A stretch of DNA of 64,000 nucleotides from NCBI RefSeq assembly GCF_004028235.1, contig NZ_CP035037.1, positions 2,294,001 through 2,358,000 on the forward strand, in the 5' to 3' direction. Every line of letters begins with the position of its first letter. The first letter of the stretch is position 1. The position numbers and the translations under genes are program-made. The notes beneath the pieces were generated by a model that did no database searches, was not told where the DNA came from, and worked only from the letters and a program-made list of their open reading frames with translations. Origin of the DNA: Leucobacter muris. Its GTDB lineage: Bacteria; Actinomycetota; Actinomycetes; Actinomycetales; Microbacteriaceae. Positions 1 through 8,305 of this stretch are shown here, piece after piece.

Positions 1-170
1 ATCCGACGCGCGCGTACCTCGCGTTGCGGGAGCAGCGGGAGATCCTGCGGGAGATCTCCGAGATTCAGGGCAATGGCCAGTCGACGAAGGGGGTCACCCT
101 TGAAGACCAGCTTGCTGCTGCCAGGGCAGAGCGGGAGCAGCGAGAAGCTGCTCGGGCTGCAGGAGCCTAG
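1..170 (+). CDS. terminase small subunit, C-terminal part
   Basis: An open frame enters from the left edge and ends at TAG 168-170. It encodes about 55 residues rich in Arg, Glu, Ala and Gln that read as one long charged helix, ending in an AARAAGA tail. This is the usual look of the C-terminus of a small terminase (DNA recognition) in actinobacterial siphoviruses. It overlaps the start of the large terminase in another frame, as small and large terminase genes often do. The N-terminal DNA-binding part is outside the window, so the call rests on position and composition. Confidence 0.5.
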   Translation, partial: PTRAYLALREQREILREISEIQGNGQSTKGVTLEDQLAAARAEREQREAARAAGA

Positions 171-1653
171 CCTCCTCCGCATCCCAGACCGGGCCGGATC
201 CCGGGTGGGCGAGGCCCTCGACCTCGCTGCGGTCGCCGGCTTGCGGGAGGATCCGTGGCAGGAACTCACGCTCGACGCGATTCTCTCGATCGACGCCTCA
301 GATCGGTGGGTGTGCACGGAGTTCGGTGTGCTCGTGAGCCGGCAGAACGGCAAGGGCAACATCATCTTGCCGTTCGAGCTCGCGCACCTGTTCCTGTGGC
401 CGAAGGCTGACGGGGAGCCGAAGACGATCCTGCACTCCGCGCACGAGGTGAAGACCGCCATCGAGGCCTTCCGGCGCCTGAAGCGGGTCATCACCTCGTC
501 ACCACTACTCATGGGCGAGCTGCTGGGCGGTGAGCGTGGCATCAAGGACAACAACCAGTGGCGCGGCTTCGAGCTCGCGAACGGCAACCGGCTCATCTTC
601 ATGGCCAGGTCGCGAAACGCGGGCGTCGGCTTCACCGTCGATGTCCTTGTCGTGGACGAGGCGCAGGAGACCCCGCAGCCCGCTATGGATGCGCTGCTGC
701 CGACCATGTCAGCGGTGGACAACACGCAGGCACTCTTCACCGGCACCGTCCCTGACGAACTGAACAACTCGGAGTACTTCGAAGGAGTGCGCGACCGTGG
801 CCGGGCAGGAACTGACCCGCGCACCGGGTGGGCGGAGTTCAACCCGAAGGGGTCGCACGACCCAGACGTCGCGGCGAAGATCGACATTCGAGATCCTGAG
901 GTGTGGCGGGCCGGGAATCCCGGCCTGGGCTACCGGCCGGGCCTGACTCGGGCGACCATCGAGGATGAGATTTCGCGTCTCGACCCGGAATCGGTGAAGC
1001 GGCTGCGGTTCTCGATCTGGCCGAACCGACGCGAAGAGGAAGCGGAGCAGCTCTCCGAGCTCGACATCGCGGTGTGGAAGCGCGTCGCGGGCGACCACCC
1101 GGTGAAGGGCGACGGGGGCGTGATCGCGATCGCCGTCGGCCGTGGTGGCGGGTACGCGACGATCTCGAAAGCGATCCGCGTCGACGACGAGCACATCGCG
1201 GTCGAGCACCACAAGACCGACCGCAAGGTGCGCTGGGTCGCCGACGACGTGAAAGCACTCAAGGCTGAGCTTGGGAACGCTCTCGTGGTGGTCGACCCGA
1301 AGAACGCGGCGATGATCCTTGCGGATCTCGACCGTGTCGGCGTGAAGTACCTGCCGATGAGCATTGACGAGCTCGCCGCCGCGCACTCGATCTTCATCGA
1401 GATGTCGAACGACGGCCTCGTGCTGCACCGGGATCAGGCCGAGGTGACGAAGTCGCTCGAGCTCGCGACGACTCGAGCGATCGGCCGCGCCGGCTTCACA
1501 TGGGAGCCGTCTGACCCGACGAAGCCGATCTCGCACGCCCAGTCCGTGACTTGGGCGGTGTGGGGCGTGATCAAGTCCGAAGCTTCCCCGAAGCGGGAGC
1601 CTGAATTGGCCTGGTTTGAGTTCCGACCGGTTTTCCTGTCAACCTGTCGGTGA
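73..1653 (+). CDS. phage terminase large subunit, last codons replaced by IS sequence
   Basis: This is the ATP-driven packaging motor and headful/cos nuclease. A Walker A-like RQNGKG lies near residue 92 and a Walker B VVDEAQ near residue 195. The C-terminal half has the nuclease-fold elements VVVDPKN and an H-R-D motif, followed by an Ala/Arg helix. The first nuclease Asp, normally in a DVSPD-like strand, is not obvious: the equivalent stretch reads IAIAVGRGGG. The IS3-flanked unit entered at codon 510, so the frame now ends with 15 IS-encoded residues (LAWFEFRPV...). Without the unit the protein would end REPAVVRGYA and stop at TGA 9604-9606. The protein may still work because only about eight C-terminal residues changed. 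The true start is uncertain: 73 is the first ATG, but a later non-ATG start is possible. Confidence 0.85.
   Translation: MASRRRGSPLKTSLLLPGQSGSSEKLLGLQEPSLLRIPDRAGSRVGEALDLAAVAGLREDPWQELTLDAILSIDASDRWVCTEFGVLVSRQNGKGNIILPFELAHLFLWPKADGEPKTILHSAHEVKTAIEAFRRLKRVITSSPLLMGELLGGERGIKDNNQWRGFELANGNRLIFMARSRNAGVGFTVDVLVVDEAQETPQPAMDALLPTMSAVDNTQALFTGTVPDELNNSEYFEGVRDRGRAGTDPRTGWAEFNPKGSHDPDVAAKIDIRDPEVWRAGNPGLGYRPGLTRATIEDEISRLDPESVKRLRFSIWPNRREEEAEQLSELDIAVWKRVAGDHPVKGDGGVIAIAVGRGGGYATISKAIRVDDEHIAVEHHKTDRKVRWVADDVKALKAELGNALVVVDPKNAAMILADLDRVGVKYLPMSIDELAAAHSIFIEMSNDGLVLHRDQAEVTKSLELATTRAIGRAGFTWEPSDPTKPISHAQSVTWAVWGVIKSEASPKREPELAWFEFRPVFLSTCR
1598..1601. repeat. left copy of the 4-bp target duplication AGCC
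   Basis: AGCC directly precedes the first IS end (TGAATTGG), and the same four bases directly follow the outer end of the second IS at 9578-9581. The inner flanks of the two IS copies (ATTC after 2910, TTAC before 8269) do not match the outer flanks or each other. The pair therefore marks the outside of the whole unit, not of either IS alone. Confidence 0.75.
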
Positions 1654-2550
1654 CAGAAGTTCCTCGGCCTCAGTATAGTAGGCCTGCTCGACCTCGATCG
1701 GGGTACGCATATCGAGCTCCCCGTGAAGGCGCTCATGGTTCCACCACCACACGTATTCGAGGGTCGCGAGTTCGACCTGCTCAACCGTCCGCCAGGGGCC
1801 CTGCTGTCGGATCAGTTCGGTCTTGTAGAGGTTGTTGACCGCCTCAGCCATGGCATTGTCAAAACTGTCGCCGACCGTCCCGGTCGAGGGCACTGCTCCG
1901 AGTTCCGCAATGCGATCCGTATAGACCATGGCGGTGTAATTCGACCCGTGATCGGCGTGATGGATCAGGCCATCGAGCCTGCCGCCCGATTGCCACGCAG
2001 CCATATCGAGTGCCTGCATCGGCAGAACCTCAGATTTCAGCGTCGCAGCGACATTCCAGCCCACGATTCTGCGCGAGTACACGTCAGTGACGAACGCGAC
2101 ATAGGCGAACCCAGACCAGGTGGCGACGTAGGTCACGTCGCACACCCAGAGCTTGCGCGGCCCGTCAGCGGCGAATCTCCGGTTGACGAGATCGGCAGGC
2201 AGTGCCGCCGTTTTGTTAGGGCGTGTGGTGAACACGCGCTTTGATTTCCGTACCCCGCGCACGCCGGCGAGCCGCATCAGACGCTCGGTCTGGTCGCGGC
2301 CGATCTTCCACCCCTCACGCTTCAGCAGGGCATGCATCTTCCGGCGCCCGTACACGCCATAGTGCTTCGCGTGGAGCCGCCGGATCTCAGGGAGGAGCAA
2401 CTCGTCGCGCAGCTGCCTGGCTGAGGCCGACCGGGCTTTCGCGGCCCGGTATCCGCGGGAGGTGAGGAACCCACGAACTGCCGCACGCAGCGTACGACAG
2501 AGGAACTCGACCCCGAAACGATCACGGTACTCGTCGATGAATCTGATCAT
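1639..2550 (-). CDS. IS3-family transposase OrfB (copy A)
   Basis: This 303-residue DDE integrase-type catalytic subunit has an N-terminal HTH_21-like region (YGVYGRRKMHALL) followed by the rve core. The likely acidic triad is the Asp in VCDVTYV, the Asp in HADHGSN and the Glu in MAEAVNNL. The C-terminal WWWNHERLHGELD motif is typical of the family. The start ATG overlaps the orfA stop by ATGA (2547-2550), so OrfB is made by coupling or as an OrfAB fusion by frameshifting. The protein appears complete and active, with no stops or frameshifts. Confidence 0.93.
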   Translation of the reverse strand: MIRFIDEYRDRFGVEFLCRTLRAAVRGFLTSRGYRAAKARSASARQLRDELLLPEIRRLHAKHYGVYGRRKMHALLKREGWKIGRDQTERLMRLAGVRGVRKSKRVFTTRPNKTAALPADLVNRRFAADGPRKLWVCDVTYVATWSGFAYVAFVTDVYSRRIVGWNVAATLKSEVLPMQALDMAAWQSGGRLDGLIHHADHGSNYTAMVYTDRIAELGAVPSTGTVGDSFDNAMAEAVNNLYKTELIRQQGPWRTVEQVELATLEYVWWWNHERLHGELDMRTPIEVEQAYYTEAEELLSPTG

Positions 2551-2861
2551 TTCGTTCGTGGCCGGTCGAGTTCCTTCGCGAAAAACACGCTCGCGGCTTT
2601 GAGTACCTCGTTGGCCTTACGGAGCTCGCTCACCTCGCGGCGTAACCGCCGGTTCTCCTGGGCCATATCGATCGAGGTGCCAGGCTTCGCGCCGGTATCG
2701 ATGTCGTAGCGGCGCTGCCACACGCGCAGCGTCTCCGGGCTCACTCCGAGGAGCCCACCGACGTGTCGGCAGGCCGCGGTCAGCGACTCGTGCTCGGGAC
2801 GGGCTTCGGCGAGCATCCGAAGTGCGCGCTGGCGAAGTTCAGGGTCATATTTGCTTGGCAT
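2547..2861 (-). CDS. IS3-family transposase OrfA (copy A)
   Basis: This 104-residue helix-turn-helix protein (transposase_8 type) has an N-terminal PSKYDPELRQRALRM, an HTH around LLGVSPETLRVWQRR and a C-terminal leucine-zipper-like stretch (NRRLRREVSELRKANEVLK). It binds the IS ends and partners OrfB. The ATG at 2861 is chosen because the upstream in-frame extension is made of IS terminal repeat and cargo DNA. Confidence 0.9.
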   Translation of the reverse strand: MPSKYDPELRQRALRMLAEARPEHESLTAACRHVGGLLGVSPETLRVWQRRYDIDTGAKPGTSIDMAQENRRLRREVSELRKANEVLKAASVFFAKELDRPRTK

Positions 2862-2923
2862 CGTAGTTCCATCCTTGTATAAAGATCGGAACTCAAACCA
2901 GGCCAATTCAATTCTTATTTCCC

Positions 2924-2967
2924 AGGCCCTACCCCCTCCGCTAAGCACGGCAGAGGGGGTGGGGCCT
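2924..2967. terminator. 15-bp stem terminator at the cargo/IS boundary
   Basis: AGGCCCTACCCCCTC pairs with GAGGGGGTGGGGCCT with one T-G wobble. The plus-strand side is followed by TTTCGTTTTT. The stem lies between copy A of the IS and the stop of the large surface-protein gene. It can end that gene's minus-strand transcript and also block transcription leaving the IS on the plus strand. Confidence 0.7.
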
Positions 2968-3016
2968 GTTTCGTTTTTGAAACTCGCCCCCCTCCATCAG
3001 AGGTCCGCCGGTCTTC

Positions 3017-6000
3017 TTAGCTCATAGCTTCCCGAGAGCGACGCCGCTGCATCCACAGCGCGAACGCGACCAGAAGACCAGCACTGCCGGCCCCGAGGAA
3101 TATCGCAAACGTTCCCATCCCACCAGTGAGCGGCAACTGCGGAACATCCGACTGCGTATTCCTGAAAGACTTTTGGAACGCGGTATAACCACGCACGGTG
3201 ATCTCACGCGGGGTGTCATCAAGAACATACCCTGCGGGGGCACGCGTCTGTGTCAGAACATAGTCGCCCGCAGTGAGCCCGGAAATCCTGATTTTTCCTA
3301 GTTCCGGGTTCACGTCAGAACCACTGCAATTAGCACCGGTCTCTGCGACGCAATCCGTGACTTCGACAGCCGCACCGATCGGCTCGCCGTTCTTATCGAC
3401 GCGCACCAACGACCACTCCGAACCGGCGAGATACCTGCCCTCGTCTCCTGAGTTCGATAAATACCACGCGAGCGTCGAGGTCTCTACAATGATGCCCGCG
3501 GGATCGCAGGGCTCATCGACCTCTGTATCAGTAGGAACCGCACACGCGTTATTGACCAGGGTCCCGCCTGCGGCCTCGTCTCCCAGCTTGATCGAGTAGT
3601 CGATCGTGACCGCGTTGTCTTCTCCCGGGAGCAGTTCGGGGATGATCGCCCCAGCTTCGAGGCCGTCCGGCAGCGGGTCCAGTGAGGCGAGAGCGACCCG
3701 GTCATCCGTGATTTGCACATCGGTCAGCGTCTCGTCACCGGTGTTGGTTACGACCAGCCGGTAGGGGACGGTGTCACCCGCGTATCGTGTCGGATAGTCG
3801 TCCACGTTCTGCGCGTCATGCCAGCCGCCGTCGGAATCTTGCACGTACTTCTTGATCGAGATCGAGTTCACAGCCGCGATCTGGAACCAGCTCGAAGTCC
3901 GCATCTTAAGTTGCGTACGCGCTGCACGGGATTCGGCACGATTCACGTAGATGTCTTCGAAAGTGGCACCGGTCGTGGTGATGTCAATCTTGAATTCCTG
4001 AGATGCCGCCGCAGGCAGAGAAGGGCCAATGACTCGCACACCAGTCGCGTCGGGCGTGAACGTCGTCGACCAACCCACCGTGTTCCCCGAAGGATCACCC
4101 GCTGCACCGTTTGTCGGGTCCGCCGGATCGTCGACCAACGTCGCCGGATCCGCCGTTGTGTAATAGACGGTCGAGCCAGAAACTGCAGTCACCGGTCCGG
4201 ACAGCTGATAGGTGCCGGAGAAGCTTGTCCCCCGCCCATCACCGTTGTACGGAAGAACATCGATTGTGTCGGTGAAACTCTGTGCCACAGAATCCGCAGA
4301 GGTGAGGCGCACAGTCCAGCCGTCCTGCGCGGCACCACTCACATGAGGGACCTGCTGGGCGTCTGCCGTTTTCGTGAGGAAAGTGTAACCCCCGTCGCGC
4401 ACTCGCGTCGATGCCGTGTCCTCGTCAGTTGCACCAGCCAACACCGCTTTGACACGGGTACTGAACACTTCTCCTGGATCCGCATTCGAGTCCACCGTCG
4501 CGCTCAGCAGAATCGTGTAATCCGTATTCGTAGAAACGCTACCGATGCTCCACGACAAGATCTGCCCGCTCACTGACGTCGGGGCGACACTCGCGCTGCC
4601 CGGGACGTATGTCAGTCCCGCCGGCAGCACGTCCCTCAGATCGAGATTATCCACCACTATGTCACCCGGCGCTTTAACCCGATACGTGATCGTGAAGTTC
4701 ACCGTCGCACCGGGCATCGTTATTGACTGGTCAACCGTCTTCTTCACTAGCGGGCGGCCCGTCACAATCCGCAGAACATCGCGACCGCTACCCGCGTAGG
4801 CATACCGCGAACCAGGAGTAACGGTGCCCTGCACCGGCACATCACTCGCGTTCGACGTGCGATGGGAGTTAACCCAGGCGTTGGATCCCGTCCGGTAGCT
4901 GGTCCAGGTCCAAATGTCTTGCCCGACAGCAACGTTCGGCTTCACCGTCGAGTACGTACGAAGGTACGCAACAGCGTCACGAATGTTCGCCGAGGCTGGG
5001 AAAGTGGCGCGGACCGCCTTCACCTTCGACAAATCAGACGGAAGCGTCGCCTGCCACTCTGTCCCCGTGGAACCATCGCACTGGAAACTGTTCGGATCGT
5101 AGGCAGAGTTCGAGGGGTTTAGGATCCCCCCAGTGCCCGTCCCCGTGAAGTACTCATATGTAACCCCCGGATACGGGGTCACGACTCCGCCTGAGATCGG
5201 ACCCGCCGCAGAGCTATTGAACGTCACATACTTTGTATCAAGGATCGTGCAGACCTGCGTCCGCGTCTCGCTACCGGAGGGGGGTCGAACACCGGACTGC
5301 GCGAGAACGGGCTGTCCGGCCATGCTGCGGTAAGTGTCCTTCCATAGACGCCCCTGCACGGGGGGAGCCATGTTCCTGAGATCCCATCCTCCGGACCAGG
5401 TTCCGCGAACCGACGCCCGCCTATTCTGATTGTTCGCCGGGTCGTCTGAACTAGTTTCAAGCGCGGTCGACGTGTATGTCGGCGCGGTTGACGTGAAAGA
5501 GATGGCCGTGCCAGCTACATACGTGAACCGCACAGAAATCAAACCGGAAGCGACCACGTCCCACTCAGCTGGCAACGCAACACCATTCGAGTCCGTGGTT
5601 GGGTCAAGCATCTTCGAATAGTCGATCCCGGTCAGCGTCAGACGCATCTGATTCGAACCCAGCTGAACCAACGTACACGTTGCCGGGAATGGCGCGGTCT
5701 GGGCTGCATCAAAACCTTTTCCCGAGTACGGGTGCCCCGGAATCTTATAACCCAGAGTCGTGCAGCCATCGACGGATGGCATGACGGATTCGCCACCGGT
5801 CGCAGTGAACGTGAGGTCGTAACTCACGGTACCGGGACCCGCATTCGAACCCGGAGCGTGCCTGAGAGACCATGGGAACTTAAGAACATTCTGGTCCCCA
5901 TCACGTGAATTCAAGGGATTTCCTCCATCGAATTTCATGTCCATCCGGAACGGGGCCACGATGTCCAGCTCCGGCAGCGAGGTCGACACCTCATTTACGC

Positions 6001-6493
6001 CCAGCTCGCCTACGTTCGCTGAGAGGCCCACTTGAGCACCGGCCACACCTCTCGCCTCGACGCCCGTGAGGAATAGCTCGGCGGTACCGAGATTCCGAGT
6101 GCCGAGATTGCACACGAGCCTGGCCCCATCGCCTTGAATCTCAGACGACGGGTCTACCCCGTCCGTAAGACACTCGAACGGTAACTCAGTAAATACAGCG
6201 TTTTGCGCCGTGAAAGTTACAACCACGTTCTCCTGCGAATGGTTCTCAGGTGCAGGGTCTGCATCATTAACGTTGTAACGCCAGACAGCGGTGAGTTCAG
6301 TACCACGCTGCAGCGGATTCGGAGTACCTGCAGCCCAGCTTCCTTCGAGCCCATAGACGGGGGTGACGGCGTGAGTAGCATCGGTCTTCTGAAGCCCGGC
6401 AAAGCTGACTACTGCGGTGCAGGCCAGTACCGCAGCGCACAGTCTCTTCGCTCTGTGGCGGACATTCATCCGAGTTATGAAGTTATCTTTCAA
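3017..6493 (-). CDS. large LPXTG-anchored surface protein, probable pilus tip or adhesin subunit
   Basis: A 1158-residue secreted cell-wall protein. Residues 1-40 form a signal peptide (basic MNVRHRAKR, then a hydrophobic core). A long beta-rich ectodomain follows, with two DUF11-like conserved repeats near residues 582 and 877. A SpaA/prealbumin-like domain lies near 1023-1105 (LTAGDYVLTQTRAPAGY). The end is an LPLTG sorting signal near residue 1120, a hydrophobic span and an RRR tail. Size, the SpaA domain and the neighbouring shaft pilin suggest the tip or adhesin of a sortase-built pilus; a stand-alone adhesin is also possible. The start is TTG at 6493, whose first two bases overlap the stop of a 13-codon leader ORF with a strong AGGAGG. 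An ATG eight codons further in is the alternative start. No sortase C is present in the cargo. Confidence 0.8.
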   Translation of the reverse strand: MKDNFITRMNVRHRAKRLCAAVLACTAVVSFAGLQKTDATHAVTPVYGLEGSWAAGTPNPLQRGTELTAVWRYNVNDADPAPENHSQENVVVTFTAQNAVFTELPFECLTDGVDPSSEIQGDGARLVCNLGTRNLGTAELFLTGVEARGVAGAQVGLSANVGELGVNEVSTSLPELDIVAPFRMDMKFDGGNPLNSRDGDQNVLKFPWSLRHAPGSNAGPGTVSYDLTFTATGGESVMPSVDGCTTLGYKIPGHPYSGKGFDAAQTAPFPATCTLVQLGSNQMRLTLTGIDYSKMLDPTTDSNGVALPAEWDVVASGLISVRFTYVAGTAISFTSTAPTYTSTALETSSDDPANNQNRRASVRGTWSGGWDLRNMAPPVQGRLWKDTYRSMAGQPVLAQSGVRPPSGSETRTQVCTILDTKYVTFNSSAAGPISGGVVTPYPGVTYEYFTGTGTGGILNPSNSAYDPNSFQCDGSTGTEWQATLPSDLSKVKAVRATFPASANIRDAVAYLRTYSTVKPNVAVGQDIWTWTSYRTGSNAWVNSHRTSNASDVPVQGTVTPGSRYAYAGSGRDVLRIVTGRPLVKKTVDQSITMPGATVNFTITYRVKAPGDIVVDNLDLRDVLPAGLTYVPGSASVAPTSVSGQILSWSIGSVSTNTDYTILLSATVDSNADPGEVFSTRVKAVLAGATDEDTASTRVRDGGYTFLTKTADAQQVPHVSGAAQDGWTVRLTSADSVAQSFTDTIDVLPYNGDGRGTSFSGTYQLSGPVTAVSGSTVYYTTADPATLVDDPADPTNGAAGDPSGNTVGWSTTFTPDATGVRVIGPSLPAAASQEFKIDITTTGATFEDIYVNRAESRAARTQLKMRTSSWFQIAAVNSISIKKYVQDSDGGWHDAQNVDDYPTRYAGDTVPYRLVVTNTGDETLTDVQITDDRVALASLDPLPDGLEAGAIIPELLPGEDNAVTIDYSIKLGDEAAGGTLVNNACAVPTDTEVDEPCDPAGIIVETSTLAWYLSNSGDEGRYLAGSEWSLVRVDKNGEPIGAAVEVTDCVAETGANCSGSDVNPELGKIRISGLTAGDYVLTQTRAPAGYVLDDTPREITVRGYTAFQKSFRNTQSDVPQLPLTGGMGTFAIFLGAGSAGLLVAFALWMQRRRSREAMS

Positions 6494-6531
6494 GGTAATT
6501 CTTTCGAAGCTCGAGAACTATTACTATGCAC
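6490..6531 (-). promoter_or_regulatory. 13-codon leader ORF with strong RBS, coupled to the surface-protein start
   Basis: On the minus strand AGGAGG (complement of about 6536-6541) is followed by a GTG at 6531. This opens a 13-residue frame (VHSNSSRASKELP) that stops at TGA 6492-6490. The TGA overlaps the TTG start of the large surface protein (TTGA). The downstream gene has no comparable RBS of its own, so its translation may depend on reading this leader. No start in frame with the surface protein lies next to the AGGAGG. Confidence 0.4.
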
Positions 6532-6608
6532 GCTTACCTCCTGTAATCCCTAACGGGCGCTTCACGGTGAGGGATGGTTGGGAACTGTCGCCATGCTCCG
6601 GAACTGAA

Positions 6609-6659
6609 GGTGTTGTGGCGTGGACCATGGAGCCTTCGCATGGCCCACACCACAACACC
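6609..6659. terminator. long hairpin between shaft pilin and tip genes
   Basis: GGTGTTGTGG pairs with CCACAACACC, and the stem continues inward through the imperfect CGTGGACCATG/CATGGCCCACA. It starts just 7 bases beyond the shaft pilin stop on the minus strand. It likely works as a terminator or attenuator, giving more shaft than tip transcript. There is no clear T-run on the minus-strand side. Confidence 0.6.
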
Positions 6660-6666
6660 CTGCAAC

Positions 6667-8178
6667 TTAGGCGTCCTGGTTCTGTCGACGTCGGTTCATT
6701 AGTACGAACCCCGCAGCAACAGCCACCGCGGCAACACCAGCTGCGATGAGCATGACCTGACCCGCGGCACCCGTCAGCGGCAGCTCGGGCACACCCTGCT
6801 GCGTGTTCACGATGTCAACATTGTCCGAGACCGTCGTCTCACCAATCTTCACCGTCACCGCAGTGAACGGGTCAGCCGGCAGCACGTAGCCTGCAGGAGC
6901 CGCTACTTCCTTGAGGACATAGCAGCGCTGCTGCGCATCAATGACCGGGTTCACGCTATCGCTCACGAACAGGCCAGGAATCGAGATAATACCAGTCCCC
7001 GCGGAAGTGAACTGCGTCTCACCATTGGCAACAACCGGGTCGCCGGCAGCTTCCGCTGCCGAGCAGTCGGCAGCGTACGGGTCAACAGCGTTGTACACCT
7101 CGAACACCGCACCATTCAGGCGGCCCTCGTTACCCGAGGTGCCAGCGGCACGCTTCTGCACCTCAAGGCTGCCCCAGTGCGTTTCGACCTCATTCGACAG
7201 AACCGGAGGGTTCGTGCTCGGGTCAAAGCCCGGGTTGTTCGGCCGCAGTTCAGCCTCGTTGGTGATCGTACCGTTCCCAAGCGTCGTCACCGTACCCGCG
7301 AACACGACCTGGATTTTCTTCCCAGCCTGAGCGTTCGGGCTCTGATTCAGCCAAGCGAGCCCCGCAGCGGTGAAGTTCATCGTGATCTGCTGACCATCAA
7401 CAGTGAGCGTGTAGTAGCTCGCATCAAGCGGGCTACCGTCCACCGTGACAGTCATATCCGCCGGCGCTACCGGCGTAAGACGACTATCCAGGGTGTCGCG
7501 AATCGCGAACCCGGTCCAATCCTCACCAGTGGTCGGGATCGGAACCGTCACAGGGAACTTCACAACCGACCCGAGACCAGTGTCCTGCTGCTCCTCGATC
7601 GTCTTCTCGATCGTTCCTTCACCGTTCTTCGGGTAGGCGTGCACGTCGTACACCCAGCCGTTCTCGTGCGGCATCGGAATAGTCACGATGAACGGAGACG
7701 CGGAATCGATGATCTGTGCGGGAGCCGACGTCTCGCACACCTGGTACACGCCGATCGGAAGGGCAACGTTCGCTGCACCATTCGCATCAGCAGTCGGCAT
7801 CGCCTGCCCGGCACCAAGCGTGTACCCGGCAGGTGCCGTGCACCCATCACCGGGCGTAAGGTCTCCCAAGGCGTCCCAATTCGCCGGCACAGACAGGTCA
7901 ACTGGCTGCCCATCCTTCAGCAGCGGGTACACCGTGAACACCACACCCTCAACGGGATCCGTGAAATCACCCGCAGCAGGAGCCTCACTAATATCACCGT
8001 CAGAGCCGTTGACCTGATGCAGGTACTTATGCACCGTCAACGAGCCTTCCCGGCCAAAGCCGATGTTACCGTAGTTCTGCGGCGCAGCAAACGCGGCAGA
8101 ACTCGCGCCCACCATGGCCGTCATACCGACAGCCCCGACCATCGCGGCAACGCGCCGCATCGTTTTCCGTTCAGCCAC
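6667..8178 (-). CDS. SpaA-type major (shaft) pilin with LPXTG anchor
   Basis: A 503-residue isopeptide-forming fimbrial subunit. The GTG start at 8178 is chosen for its AAAGGAG spaced 8 bases; the longer upstream frame runs through IS antisense DNA. It has a signal peptide with cleavage near AFA-AP and three Ig-like domains with candidate isopeptide lysines (TVHKYLH, TIEKTIE, LEVQKRA). The pilin motif WVYDVHAYPKN, near residue 179, holds the Lys used for polymerisation. An E-box-like LKEVAAPAGY lies near 425, LPLTG near 467, and a membrane span with an RRR tail ends the protein. Class C sortases link such subunits through the pilin-motif Lys and LPXTG Thr. The gene lies 173 bp upstream of the large surface protein. 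Confidence 0.88.
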   Translation of the reverse strand: MAERKTMRRVAAMVGAVGMTAMVGASSAAFAAPQNYGNIGFGREGSLTVHKYLHQVNGSDGDISEAPAAGDFTDPVEGVVFTVYPLLKDGQPVDLSVPANWDALGDLTPGDGCTAPAGYTLGAGQAMPTADANGAANVALPIGVYQVCETSAPAQIIDSASPFIVTIPMPHENGWVYDVHAYPKNGEGTIEKTIEEQQDTGLGSVVKFPVTVPIPTTGEDWTGFAIRDTLDSRLTPVAPADMTVTVDGSPLDASYYTLTVDGQQITMNFTAAGLAWLNQSPNAQAGKKIQVVFAGTVTTLGNGTITNEAELRPNNPGFDPSTNPPVLSNEVETHWGSLEVQKRAAGTSGNEGRLNGAVFEVYNAVDPYAADCSAAEAAGDPVVANGETQFTSAGTGIISIPGLFVSDSVNPVIDAQQRCYVLKEVAAPAGYVLPADPFTAVTVKIGETTVSDNVDIVNTQQGVPELPLTGAAGQVMLIAAGVAAVAVAAGFVLMNRRRQNQDA

Positions 8179-8305
8179 CCGAACGTCTCCTTTCGTAGCC
8201 GCAGGAGACCCAAAGCCCCTGACGCCATAACACGCCACCAACCGAACTACAGCGTTCATAAATATTACTGAATTGGCCTGGTTTGAGTTCCGACCGGTTT
8301 TCCTG

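Larger units (their letters stand above)
1602..2910 (-). mobile_element. IS3-family insertion sequence, copy A
   Basis: The element has terminal inverted repeats TGAATTGGCCTGGTTTGAG at 1602 and the reverse complement ending at 2910. It carries overlapping orfA and orfB on the minus strand. Length and content fit the IS3 family (1.2-1.5 kb, 3-4 bp duplications). Copy B at 8269-9577 has the same length and encodes the same transposase. Confidence 0.92.

Noticed and set aside
31..72. Promoter or cos site before the terminase
   Set aside because: This stretch is inside the small terminase reading frame, and no cos-like or promoter pattern stands out.
2547..2620. Programmed -1 frameshift heptamer for an OrfAB fusion in the IS3 copies
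   Set aside because: The T-run before the orfA end has only five T followed by C, so it does not match a strong slippery heptamer; the ATGA overlap is enough for coupling. A fusion is still possible at another site.
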